Position numbers and translations under genes: made by a program. This document shows, one piece after another, positions 17,218-24,964 of a stretch of 64,000 nucleotides of DNA (the stretch's first letter is position 1; each line of letters begins with the position of its first letter). The notes beneath the pieces were generated by a model, which saw nothing but the letters and a program-made list of their open reading frames with translations, did no database searches and had not been told where the DNA came from. The stretch comes from Bog-473 sp963744225 (GTDB taxonomy: Bacteria > Actinomycetota > Acidimicrobiia > Acidimicrobiales > RAAP-2), in the NCBI GenBank assembly GCA_963744225.1, contig CAVUSV010000004.1, positions 2,108,001-2,172,000 of the forward strand, in the 5' to 3' direction.

Positions 17218-17236
17218 CAGCCCGAATAGGGGCGAG
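17218..17236 (+). repeat. Weak CBR, plus orientation
   Basis: TCAGCCCGAATAGGGGCGA; resembles CCCGGCGATAGGGGGCA with losses. Placed between two genes as expected. Confidence 0.35.
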
Positions 17237-17296
17237 GCAGTTAGGGGCGAGTGCTGAGGGCGCCAGCGATTCCCGGAGCGACCCTGATCGACGCCC

Positions 17297-18193
17297 TCAG
17301 CGGTAGGGAGTCAAGTCGGCTTGGGGGTAGCGCGCCTGGGTATCGGCCAAGGTCTGCTCGTCCCAGTACGGATCGCCCGGTGCGGGGAACCCAAACACCG
17401 AGCGCTCTCGGGGCGTCGCCCGCTCGATCAGCTCGCACCAGTTGGGGCCGAGTGCATTGGCGGGCCATGCGACTCTGCCGGTCCAGCGTGGCGCCCACAC
17501 GTCGTAGTGAGCGGACACGGTGAATCGGGCTGAGAGCTCGCCAGTCATGCGCGACCCACGATGCAGTACGTCGGGCCGGTAGGAGAACAGGGTCCCCGCC
17601 GGCCCGGTCACCGAAATCTCCTCCTTAGCGAAGGTCCCTGCCGGAAGGTAGGTCCAGGCATAGTTACTGCCCCCATCGACGAGGGAGCTCGGCCAGCAGG
17701 GAACGCTCTCCCCAACGGACAGCGGGACCACCCTTGTGGGTCCATCCTCGTCGGCGACGTCCGAGAGGAGGATCAAGCTCTGCAGCTGGGTGGATAGGTC
17801 GGACTTCTTGGGGACGACCAGGGTGTGGTTGCCGAAGTCGCGGTGGTGGCTCTGGTCGTAGTCGACGGCCCCGGCGTACTTGGCCCACAACTCGGCTTCG
17901 TAGAGACGGAGGTCGTTCGATCCCAAGAAACGCTCCGCCAGGTCGAGGAGGTCGGGATGAAAGGTCAGCCGGTTCAGATCCCAGGATCGCCACGGTCCCC
18001 CGATGATGCCGGCGAACTGGCTTGTTCCCAACCAGGCGTGAGCGGCCGGGTCGGCGAAGTACTCCTCGGGCCGGGGGAAGTGCAGCCATATGGCCTCCCG
18101 GGCCGCAGCCAGTTCGTCGGCGTCGAGGAAGCCCTCGAACACGAGGTAGCCCCGCTCCCGCAGGTCCAACAAACATTGATCCGGCACCCTCAT
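17297..18193 (-). CDS. Phytanoyl-CoA dioxygenase (PhyH) family protein
   Basis: 298 residues, usual length for PhyH. The Fe(II) ligands are HRD in DQSHHRDFGNHTLVVP and the distal His in SYRPDVLHRGSRMTGELSAR, where the following Arg would bind 2-oxoglutarate. N-terminal LRERGYLVFEGFLDADELAA is the family's opening. Predicted Fe(II)/2-oxoglutarate-dependent hydroxylase of an unknown small molecule, cytoplasmic. Confidence 0.85.
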   Translation of the reverse strand: MRVPDQCLLDLRERGYLVFEGFLDADELAAAREAIWLHFPRPEEYFADPAAHAWLGTSQFAGIIGGPWRSWDLNRLTFHPDLLDLAERFLGSNDLRLYEAELWAKYAGAVDYDQSHHRDFGNHTLVVPKKSDLSTQLQSLILLSDVADEDGPTRVVPLSVGESVPCWPSSLVDGGSNYAWTYLPAGTFAKEEISVTGPAGTLFSYRPDVLHRGSRMTGELSARFTVSAHYDVWAPRWTGRVAWPANALGPNWCELIERATPRERSVFGFPAPGDPYWDEQTLADTQARYPQADLTPYR

Positions 18194-18268
18194 TGATGGC
18201 AGACGCTATCTGCGCGTCGCCAATCAGCCGGTTAGTTCCTTCTATTCGGCGTCTAGCAACGTGCCACC

Positions 18269-18288
18269 GGGCCGGCGAACTGGGACAG
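18269..18288 (+). repeat. CBR, plus orientation
   Basis: GGGCCGGCGAACTGGGACAG; about 80 bp before the next gene start. Confidence 0.8.
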
Positions 18289-18369
18289 GTCGGAGGGAGA
18301 GTTTTGGGCGAGCGAGCATCTCACGGTTGTAAACGAGTGTTGACAGACGGTTGCGATTCGTTCAGTGTT

Positions 18370-18705
18370 GTGACGGTGAAACCCTCGGAGTCGTTCTGGG
18401 AAGCATGGGAGCGCATTAGGACAAGTGCAGACCCCGGCCCGCTAGAAGTCCTTCAAGTTGCGGCTGCATTTAGTCGTTACTTTGATGCGGCCCAGAAGGA
18501 AGCAATCTCGTTTGCGCGCTCGGCTGGGCTGTCGTGGGAGCAGATTGCCGAGTCCCTCGGTCAGAGCCGACAAGCCCTGTGGCAGCGTGCGAGCAGAGAC
18601 GCGTCACTGCAGGCGCTGTTGGCCGCATCCGGAAAGCGACGGTGGGAGGCGGTCAAGCGTGATCCCGTCTCATGGTACGGAGAAACAAAAGCGTTCCCTG
18701 CGTAA
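18370..18705 (+). CDS. HTH protein, sigma-region-4-like
   Basis: 111 residues from GTG 18370 (VTVKPSESFWEAWERIRTSA). The helix-turn-helix is FARSAGLSWEQIAESLGQSR followed by QALWQRASRD, the pattern seen in small actinobacterial DNA-binding proteins related to sigma-70 region 4 or AsnC-type HTH. The C-terminal helix KRRWEAVKRDPVSWYGETKA is basic. Probably a small transcription factor; no target is visible nearby. Confidence 0.7.
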   Translation: MTVKPSESFWEAWERIRTSADPGPLEVLQVAAAFSRYFDAAQKEAISFARSAGLSWEQIAESLGQSRQALWQRASRDASLQALLAASGKRRWEAVKRDPVSWYGETKAFPA

Positions 18706-18739
18706 TCTGCAAGCGGACTAGGTCTGGTATTGCGCCCTG

Positions 18740-18757
18740 CCCCGGCGTTCGGGGACG
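18740..18757 (+). repeat. CBR, plus orientation
   Basis: CCCCGGCGTTCGGGGACG, near-consensus with GTTCGGGG. Confidence 0.8.
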
Positions 18758-18772
18758 GTCGTGCCGGTTGAA

Positions 18773-19066
18773 CTACCGATCAGTTGCCCAGACCGCTTCG
18801 CCCAGTAGATACCAAGCGGTGAATGCGAGGGCAGACAGCGTGGTCGCGACCAGCGCAAGGTGATCGACGGTCCTCAGCAGGTACGGAGCGTGGATTACAA
18901 GAAGGCCAATCGCGCTCGCAATGAGCAAGACGATGCACGTCGCAAAGACGACAGCCCAGGCCTTGTTCGAGGGACGAGCAAGAGCATGGATAACGCCCCA
19001 GATGGACCCCATGAGGGCGGCGACGATGAGCAGGCTTGAAACGCCGTAGAAGGCCATCATGGCCAC
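18773..19066 (-). CDS. Small membrane protein (97 aa)
   Basis: Three predicted transmembrane helices: FYGVSSLLIVAALMGSIWGV, AWAVVFATCIVLLIASAIGL and HLALVATTLSALAFTAWYLL. No family is recognised; a role in the cell envelope is inferred only from hydrophobicity. Flanked by CBRs 16 bp after its stop side and 55 bp before its start. Confidence 0.7.
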   Translation of the reverse strand: MAMMAFYGVSSLLIVAALMGSIWGVIHALARPSNKAWAVVFATCIVLLIASAIGLLVIHAPYLLRTVDHLALVATTLSALAFTAWYLLGEAVWATDR

Positions 19067-19120
19067 CTCCCGGTCTCTCGTTACCCACAGTCTCTCACTC
19101 CGTCGGGTAACGCCGCCGAC

Positions 19121-19140
19121 ACCCGGCGTACGGGGGCAGG
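19121..19140 (+). repeat. CBR, plus orientation
   Basis: ACCCGGCGTACGGGGGCAGG, exact consensus core. Confidence 0.9.
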
Positions 19141-19159
19141 CCGACGTGGCGGGCCAGGG

Positions 19160-19948
19160 TCAATTGAGGGTGGCGGTCGTGAGCGTGACGACGAGCGGCC
19201 TCGTGACGACGCCGGCGAAATCGCTCCGTATGAAACTCTCCATATCGTCGAGCAGACCTACTCGGTCGGAGTCCTTCATCATCTGGGTGCCGGAGTACGA
19301 GAGCATCAGGTTTCGGTAGTCCGAGGCACTGTACGTCTGGTCCCAGTCATAGCGGCGGACAGCAATGGAGTCGAAACGACGATCGGCGTCCAGCAACGCG
19401 CGGATCGCCGGATCGACGTTTCCACGAGTCGGTGCCGGGGGTCCGGTGTGGCCCTGTCCATGTCGCTCGTAAATCGGCTGGGAAGCGGCGAAGAAGCCTG
19501 CATCTTCGGGCGAGTCGACTTGGATGAGGTCGACGATCGCCACGAGTCCGCCCGATCGCAGGATCGCGGCGGGACAATCCGTCTGCGCCTCTTGAGAGAT
19601 CCAGTGGTAGGCAGTGGCGGAGAACACCGCGTCGGCCTCACCGGGCACGAGCTCCATCACCTCGAAGTCACCTACCACGACGCGTAGGCGATGCGAAGGG
19701 AGGTTCGAGCGCAATTTGGCGGCCATCGCCGGACCGATCTCGACAGCGAGCACCGACGCTCCTCGGGCAAGGAGATCCTTCGTGGCCTGGCCCGTTCCCG
19801 GACCGACCTCCACGATGTCTGGGCGGGACGGCAGCATCTGGAAGAGCGCGTCGAACAAGTCGGCGGGATATGAGGGCCGCACCCCGTCGTAGGTCTCCGC
19901 GGCTTCGTTGAACGAAAGTCTGATGTCGTCTAGTCGCCCCACTTTCAC
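19160..19948 (-). CDS. SAM-dependent methyltransferase, paralogue of 49143-49931
   Basis: 262 residues from GTG 19948 (VKVGRLDDIRLSFNEAAETY). Motif I is DIVEVGPGTGQATKDLLARG; then VLAVEIGPAMAAKLRSNLP and DAVFSATAYHWIS, the last typical of the UbiE/Tam-like group with an active-site His-Trp. Protein and DNA are very similar to the cassette at 49143-49931 over the whole length, including the bases at both ends. Small-molecule methyltransferase of unknown substrate. Confidence 0.85.
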   Translation of the reverse strand: MKVGRLDDIRLSFNEAAETYDGVRPSYPADLFDALFQMLPSRPDIVEVGPGTGQATKDLLARGASVLAVEIGPAMAAKLRSNLPSHRLRVVVGDFEVMELVPGEADAVFSATAYHWISQEAQTDCPAAILRSGGLVAIVDLIQVDSPEDAGFFAASQPIYERHGQGHTGPPAPTRGNVDPAIRALLDADRRFDSIAVRRYDWDQTYSASDYRNLMLSYSGTQMMKDSDRVGLLDDMESFIRSDFAGVVTRPLVVTLTTATLN

Positions 19949-19976
19949 ATCTTGCCCGAGGTCCCCATGGCACACC

Positions 19977-19996
19977 GACCCGGCGTATTAGGACGC
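19977..19996 (+). repeat. CBR, plus orientation, diverged
   Basis: GACCCGGCGTATTAGGACGC; left core intact, right arm changed. Confidence 0.65.
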
Positions 19997-20028
19997 ACCC
20001 CAGGCCGATTCCTGGCAGCATTGTTTCC

Positions 20029-20625
20029 GTGCAGCGCCCAAGCCACGACTTCGATGTCATCTATGCGTCTGAGGCCCCGCCCGCGTGGGACATCGGGCGA
20101 CCTCAGCCAGCCTTCGAGCGCCTGGCCAAGGCTGGGAACCTGGTCGGAAGTGTGCTCGATGCGGGATGCGGCACGGGCGAGCACGCCCTTCTGGCGGCTT
20201 CACTCGGCCACGAAGTGCTGGGAGTAGACCACTCGGCGAAGGCCATCGAGTTAGCCATGACCAAAGCGACCGAGAGGGGAGTCGGGGCGCGATTCTTAGT
20301 GGCCGATGCCCTTCGCCTCGTTGATCTGGGCGAGCAGTTCGACACGGTGCTCGACTGCGGGCTCTTCCACGTTCTCGATGACGACGAGCGCGAGCGTTAC
20401 GTCGACAGCCTGGCTGCAGCGGTTCCTCCGGGTGGTCGCTATCACATGCTCTGTTTCAACGATAGCCAGCCCGGTGACTGGGGACCGCGCCGCGTGAGTC
20501 AGGACGAGATTCGGGCTGCCTTCTCCGAGGGATGGGGCCTAGAGGCCATCGAACCCACCGTCATCGACCTCACCTGGGATCCCGCCGGAGCCCTTGCCTG
20601 GCAGGTGACGGCCACACGCACCTAG
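20029..20625 (+). CDS. SAM-dependent methyltransferase, paralogue of 63141-63773
   Basis: 198 residues, GTG start. Motif I VLDAGCGTGEHALLAASLGH, then VLGVDHSAKAIELAMTKATE and LDCGLFHVLDDDERERYVDS. Highly similar to the protein at 63141-63773 (shared PPAWDIGRPQPAFERL and ALAW near the end). Methyltransf_25-type, sometimes annotated as thiopurine-S-methyltransferase-like; substrate not deducible. Starts 32 bp after a CBR. Confidence 0.85.
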   Translation: MQRPSHDFDVIYASEAPPAWDIGRPQPAFERLAKAGNLVGSVLDAGCGTGEHALLAASLGHEVLGVDHSAKAIELAMTKATERGVGARFLVADALRLVDLGEQFDTVLDCGLFHVLDDDERERYVDSLAAAVPPGGRYHMLCFNDSQPGDWGPRRVSQDEIRAAFSEGWGLEAIEPTVIDLTWDPAGALAWQVTATRT

Positions 20626-20690
20626 AAGCTGAGGCGGCTCTTCCCGTCGGACTCGCCGCGCAGCGCTCAGTTGGTCGGACGGTAGCCCAG

Positions 20691-20710
20691 GGCCGGCGAA
20701 CTGGGGCAGT
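20691..20710 (+). repeat. CBR, plus orientation
   Basis: GGCCGGCGAACTGGGGCAGT; ends 6 bp before the stop of the next, reversed gene. Confidence 0.9.
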
Positions 20711-20716
20711 CGTCTG

Positions 20717-21286
20717 TCAGGGACCCCACAGCCATCGATACCTGATCGTCGCCCACGCGAAGAACGCACCGAATGCAGAGAGCACTGCCAGGGCAACTCC
20801 GATGACGGCTCCCCAGTCGAAACCTAGAGGCTGATCACCGAAATGGACCGTCGCCTTCATTTCCAAAATCACCAGTACGACCAGTGCAAGCGACGTGATG
20901 GCTACGCACGGCAGCAATCGGCTGGGTCCACCGCCTAGATGGCTGCGGCTCCTCACACACACAATGAGTGCTGCGAGCGCCAAGCCTGCGACCAGTGCAG
21001 CGGAGGCGAACAGAAGGTAGCCCCACTTCTGGGTGCCCGGAACCAACGCTGAAGAATGGAGGGGAGGCACAAGATCCGAAGAGAGGGCGCTGTAACGAGG
21101 GATTGGGTCCCGAGTTGATATGCCGAACCACGGAAGGTACAGCGCGCCGACCAATGCGAAGGAAGCAACGGTGCAAACTGCAAGAGGCACAACCTGAGCG
21201 CCGACGCCCTGAGTCATCCCGGTCTCATTGGGTGAGTCCCGCAGTCTGTCGCCGATGGAATCGACGCCCATTGACCGGGAGGTCAT
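20717..21286 (-). CDS. Membrane protein (189 aa)
   Basis: Four predicted transmembrane helices: VVPLAVCTVASFALVGALYL, WGYLLFASAALVAGLALAAL, LLPCVAITSLALVVLVILEM and WGAVIGVALAVLSAFGAFFA. A loop of about 45 residues lies between the first two. No recognised family. ATG 21286 is taken; a start a little downstream is possible. Confidence 0.7.
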   Translation of the reverse strand: MTSRSMGVDSIGDRLRDSPNETGMTQGVGAQVVPLAVCTVASFALVGALYLPWFGISTRDPIPRYSALSSDLVPPLHSSALVPGTQKWGYLLFASAALVAGLALAALIVCVRSRSHLGGGPSRLLPCVAITSLALVVLVILEMKATVHFGDQPLGFDWGAVIGVALAVLSAFGAFFAWATIRYRWLWGP

Positions 21287-21367
21287 GTCCTCAGTGTGAC
21301 ACGGGCAGCCAGCAGCCGTGCTGGACGCCCTTGGCGAGGTTCTGAAGGCATCAGACCAGCGTCACCG

Positions 21368-21386
21368 TCCCGGCGAACGGGGGCAG
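21368..21386 (+). repeat. CBR, plus orientation
   Basis: TCCCGGCGAACGGGGGCAG, exact core; directly abuts the stop codon of the next gene. Confidence 0.9.
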
Positions 21387-21953
21387 TCAGTCCTGATTTC
21401 GGTAGGCGACGTAGACGAAGCTCGGCCCTCGATCGCTGGGATCAGACGACACGAGGTCACCTGTCCAGATTCGTCGGAAGCTGGCCGCCTCAAGCGCCTT
21501 CCAGGATGCGATGTTGTCCTGCTGCAGCGCAACAATGATTCGAGAGGCTGACGGATACCGCTCCCAAGAAGCGTTGGCGAACTCAGAGATCATTCGACGT
21601 CCAACGCCCTTTCCTACGAGATCTGGTTCCCCGATGAGGTAGTCGATTCCGAAGCCCCCGGCATGGCCCAGGGCACGTCGGATCGCTGCACGCCAGTCCG
21701 GGTGCTCATCGATCAGGTACCTCTGGACGTATCCGATCGGCCGAGCACGAAAATGGACGATAAATCCTTCGGTTGGATCAACCCCTTCTGCAAGCGGGCC
21801 GTAGTTCCGTTCGACAGAGATCAGGTCGGATGGCTCTCTCCACCAGCGTGAGACGTGAGGCCGGGCAAGCCAGACTGCCAGGCTTGGCAAGTCACTCGAT
21901 CGGATAGGTGCGAACCTGAATCCGTCCAAGTTCTCATTGTGCACCACTGCCAC
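21387..21953 (-). CDS. AAC(6')-like GNAT acetyltransferase
   Basis: 188 residues. FRFAPIRSSDLPSLAVWLAR then PHVSRWWREP is the N-terminal signature of the aminoglycoside 6'-N-acetyltransferase/siderophore AcT group, and GIDYLIGEPDLVGKGVGRRM holds the acetyl-CoA loop (G-K-G-V-G). C-terminal ALQQDNIASWKALEAASFRR is the matching motif. It could acetylate an aminoglycoside or another amine; resistance is not proven. The upstream gene's stop overlaps its start by 20 bp, so this cassette carries two genes. Confidence 0.8.
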   Translation of the reverse strand: MAVVHNENLDGFRFAPIRSSDLPSLAVWLARPHVSRWWREPSDLISVERNYGPLAEGVDPTEGFIVHFRARPIGYVQRYLIDEHPDWRAAIRRALGHAGGFGIDYLIGEPDLVGKGVGRRMISEFANASWERYPSASRIIVALQQDNIASWKALEAASFRRIWTGDLVSSDPSDRGPSFVYVAYRNQD

Positions 21954-22707
21954 CGCTACGCACCCTCCGAAGAGATCGTTTCAGTCGCCACTTACTGTGG
22001 CCCCATATGGTGAGTGACACGGCGACACCTATTCCCAAAAGCTCAAGTGCGCTGACGAACCACCCGGCCGGACCGAGAAGCATCAAGAATGTTCCCCCTA
22101 CAGCAAGGCCGACAGCGATGGGAAGGCCCAGCGCGATTGCAAGTCCCCATTCCCGCACACGTTCAATCCGCAAGTGGTTTGCCTGGAACTCAAGGTCGGG
22201 CGGCGCCCAATCGGGATGTGTTCCGATGAACTCTTTCGCCGTGCTGAAGTGCTCATTGCGGAACTCGACACCAACCGTTTGGCAGAGCGTTTTGAGGTCC
22301 TCATAGTTGAACTCCCATGTGCCGTGGTCGTTATGCCCGTAGTCGATGGAGTTGTCGAGACGGCCGATTACACGGTTCTCACGGTCGAAAAAGAGGAGGA
22401 GGTGAGTTCCTAGGCTCTTCCAGCCGATCGGCTTCTGGCGGATGACAGACAGCACGACGCTCGCAACGATATTTCTCCGGGCATGCTGATTCCCGTCGGG
22501 AAGCTGAAACCGCCATTTGTGATGCCGATGCACCCGATCCACGACGACCATCTCACCCTTGCCCACGAACACGGCCTGTCGGGACCTCTCGGCCAGCCGA
22601 AGGTTTCGGCTCAGTTCAAGGCGCTCGCCGGCACCGAGGGCCAGGTAGTGCCCCGCAGGAACCCCAGCCTTGATGGCGATTTCGATCTGAGACTCGGCTC
22701 GGACCAC
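21934..22707 (-). CDS. Hypothetical membrane-anchored protein
   Basis: 257 residues. A soluble N-terminal part of about 180 residues with HHKWRFQLPDGNQHARRN and LLLFFDRENRVIGRLDNSID, then two transmembrane helices: GLAIALGLPIAVGLAVGGTF and WFVSALELLGIGVAVSLTIW. A basic tail follows. No family recognised. Its 3' end overlaps the start of the acetyltransferase gene, indicating co-transcription. Confidence 0.7.
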   Translation of the reverse strand: MVRAESQIEIAIKAGVPAGHYLALGAGERLELSRNLRLAERSRQAVFVGKGEMVVVDRVHRHHKWRFQLPDGNQHARRNIVASVVLSVIRQKPIGWKSLGTHLLLFFDRENRVIGRLDNSIDYGHNDHGTWEFNYEDLKTLCQTVGVEFRNEHFSTAKEFIGTHPDWAPPDLEFQANHLRIERVREWGLAIALGLPIAVGLAVGGTFLMLLGPAGWFVSALELLGIGVAVSLTIWGHSKWRLKRSLRRVRSGGSGAQ

Positions 22708-22888
22708 AGGCGCGACATGTCTGAAATTGTGTCTGCTGGAAAACCGCCGGATTGACCGCCTCGGTCTTTTGCCGAATCGGCCTGTCTTCTCCCGCCACCA
22801 TCAAAATATTCGGCGTTCCCTCCAGGTGTCTTTACCTTTCAGTACGACACAAGGGCGGGATTCGGAATGGCCGAGCAGGTGGGACCCA

Positions 22889-22908
22889 TGCCCGGCGTAT
22901 GGGGCTAG
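22889..22908 (+). repeat. CBR, plus orientation
   Basis: TGCCCGGCGTATGGGGCTAG; its CTA provides the stop codon (22905-22907) of the reversed gene to the right. Confidence 0.85.
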
Positions 22909-23480
22909 TGAGGGACCGCTTCGACAAACCGCTTGAGCGATCGCAAGTAGCCACCGGTTCCGCCCTTCTGGATGACTCTACCGATCGGTCCCGACAGCCG
23001 GACAAGTGGATCGCCCGGTCGGGAGAACGCCTCGATCTCGAACCTCACGGTTTGGTCCGCTGACATCGAGACGACGAACGCCTCCTCGCCCTGTTCGGGG
23101 TGGCCAGGCAGGGTCCCATATGCGAAGCCCCATCGGGTCTGACCATCAATGACGCTCACGATCCGGCACGGCGCCGCGAGGGCCAACTTGGCCGTCCCCA
23201 GAGTCACGACCACGGTCGCACCGGCGCAGATTTCCTGGTCATCGGGGAAGACCCGCACACCCCGCAGACGATGCGCGTGCCACGCCTTGAGACCCGCCAC
23301 GGCACGCTCAAATGTCTCGGGTCCGTAGCCCAGCACCGTCTCGTAGCGGTCGTGATGAAACCCGTCCGGTGGCGTTCCTGCCAAGGTGGCCCCGATGTCG
23401 CTGTAGGTGGGCTCGGCATTTTCGAGGTCCTTCACCATCTTCCTCATGGCAGTTGAGTCCGATGGGCTGACGAACTTCAT
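22905..23480 (-). CDS. DUF1990 family protein
   Basis: 191 residues, full length. The family hallmark GFAYGTLPGHPEQGEEAFVV is present, with YSDIGATL and GYGPETFERAVAGLKAWHAH before it and IEAFSRPGDPLVRLSGPIGR after. The fold is SRPBCC-like; the function is unknown. Its stop codon is supplied by the CBR. Confidence 0.9.
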   Translation of the reverse strand: MKFVSPSDSTAMRKMVKDLENAEPTYSDIGATLAGTPPDGFHHDRYETVLGYGPETFERAVAGLKAWHAHRLRGVRVFPDDQEICAGATVVVTLGTAKLALAAPCRIVSVIDGQTRWGFAYGTLPGHPEQGEEAFVVSMSADQTVRFEIEAFSRPGDPLVRLSGPIGRVIQKGGTGGYLRSLKRFVEAVPH

Positions 23481-23527
23481 GGGCCGTTGTTATCAGGTGG
23501 TAGGGCACCACACCCTTTGGCGCTCCC

Positions 23528-23546
23528 GGCCGGCGAAATGGGCACC
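23528..23546 (+). repeat. CBR, plus orientation
   Basis: GGCCGGCGAAATGGGCACC; one G shorter than consensus. Confidence 0.75.
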
Positions 23547-23636
23547 TCCACGACCCGAGAGGGCTCGCTTTGTGGGCTTCCCTTGAGCGCTGGTTTCTCA
23601 CTGCGCCAATCTGGTCAGACCGAGCAAACTACCGAG

Positions 23637-24449
23637 GTGAGCTTCGATCAGTATGCACCGTACGGGCCCGTTGTTGAGTCAAGCCTCCGAGTCGTGACAT
23701 GGAACGTATGGGGCCGCTACGGGCAATGGCAGGAGCGAGAAGCGGCCATCGAAGAGTCGCTGGTCGCGGCGAATCCAGACATTGTGTGCCTGGTCGAGTC
23801 CTGGTCGAGCGCCGAGGTTACGCAGGCCGAGCTCGTTGCCGATCGGCTCGGCGTGGAGCATCACTTGTTCGCCGGCGACTGGGAGCAGGACGATTGGGTT
23901 TCTGGCATCGGCCTGGTCTCCCGCTGGCCACTGGCGATCGTCGAACGGCGCAAGCTGCGAGGAGAGGATGACTCGGGGGTCGGCGAGGTGCTGGCCGTCA
24001 CGATTGAAGGCGAGCGGGGCCTTGTCCAGTTCTTCGCTGTGATGCTGGATTATCCACTTGGCGCGAGCGTGGTGCGCCAGGTGCAAGTACGCCAACTTGC
24101 CCAACTCATTTCCGCAACGATAGTGGTGTGCGGCGACTTCAATGCCGGACCCGACTCCGACGAGATCCGAATGCTTACCGGACGCAGTGCCAGCGCAGAA
24201 CCGGGTCTGGTGTTCTACGACGCGTGGGAAGTTGCCGGAGACGGAACAGCCGGCATCACCTGGTCCAACCGCAATCCTCTGGCGGCGGTAGCGCTGTATC
24301 CCGATCGACGATTCGACTATGTACTGTCCGCATGGCCGCGACGTGGCGGGGTGGGGCACCCCATCCATTGCGAGCTGCTCGGCGTCGTACCGGACGACCA
24401 CCTGCAACTTTCCGACCACTACGGCGTCCTCGCTGACCTCAGGTACTGA
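23637..24449 (+). CDS. Endonuclease/exonuclease/phosphatase family protein
   Basis: 270 residues from GTG 23637 (VSFDQYAPYGPVVESSLRVV); earlier starts would read through the CBR. Conserved metal and phosphate residues: VVTWNVWGRYGQW (Asn), CLVESWSS (Glu), CGDFNAGPDSDE (Asp, Asn), SWSN... and LQLSDHYGVLADLRY (Asp-His). It could be a nuclease, phosphodiesterase or sphingomyelinase-like enzyme; no signal peptide is seen. Confidence 0.85.
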   Translation: MSFDQYAPYGPVVESSLRVVTWNVWGRYGQWQEREAAIEESLVAANPDIVCLVESWSSAEVTQAELVADRLGVEHHLFAGDWEQDDWVSGIGLVSRWPLAIVERRKLRGEDDSGVGEVLAVTIEGERGLVQFFAVMLDYPLGASVVRQVQVRQLAQLISATIVVCGDFNAGPDSDEIRMLTGRSASAEPGLVFYDAWEVAGDGTAGITWSNRNPLAAVALYPDRRFDYVLSAWPRRGGVGHPIHCELLGVVPDDHLQLSDHYGVLADLRY

Positions 24450-24484
24450 GCCGATCCAAGAAAAGACTCTGCCCTGTCACCCAG

Positions 24485-24503
24485 TCCCGGAGTACTGGGG
24501 CAG
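24485..24503 (+). repeat. CBR, plus orientation
   Basis: TCCCGGAGTACTGGGGCAG; one inner-arm change. Confidence 0.8.
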
Positions 24504-24511
24504 ATTTGAGA

Positions 24512-24868
24512 TCAGGAGGGGCGTGCCGACAACGCTGTCGGATGCTTCGGCTGGTACAGGCCGATTGCGCCGCCGCCCGGGAGTGAAATCTTCGTGACCG
24601 AACCCCACCTCGCTTCTTCTACATTCGAAGTCTGAACGCCCTTCGATGTGAGGGCGGCTATCTCTGCCTGGAGGTCGTCGCACATGAGATACAGCTCATG
24701 CCCGACCTGCTCGTCTGCGGGGTGCATCGCCAACTCCGTCGGTGGTAGTGCAAAGATCAGCCAGTCGTGACCGGCATCAACCGATGGGTACCCGAGCACG
24801 TCTCGAAAAAAGGCCCGGTCGGCAGAGGCGTCATTGCTGAAAACGATCACATGCGCGCCAAAAATCAA
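24512..24868 (-). CDS. VOC family (glyoxalase/bleomycin-resistance-like) protein
   Basis: 118 residues. MIFGAHVIVFSNDASADRAF, FRDVLGYPSVDAGHDWLIFA, GHELYLMCDDLQAEIAALTS and the strand TKISLPGGGAIGLYQPKHP follow the beta-alpha-beta-beta-beta pair of the vicinal-oxygen-chelate fold. Metal ligands of classic glyoxalase I are only partly kept. Could bind a small toxic molecule or be a lyase; unresolved. Confidence 0.8.
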   Translation of the reverse strand: MIFGAHVIVFSNDASADRAFFRDVLGYPSVDAGHDWLIFALPPTELAMHPADEQVGHELYLMCDDLQAEIAALTSKGVQTSNVEEARWGSVTKISLPGGGAIGLYQPKHPTALSARPS

Positions 24869-24913
24869 AGAGCTGTCCTCCTCAAGTTGGAAATCTCCCC
24901 AGAGGCTGTCACA

Positions 24914-24933
24914 AGCCCGGCGTACTGGGGCAG
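24914..24933 (+). repeat. CBR, plus orientation
   Basis: AGCCCGGCGTACTGGGGCAG, consensus. Confidence 0.9.
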
Positions 24934-24964
24934 CCTCTTGTGTTCGACCCGTGCCTGGGGAACG

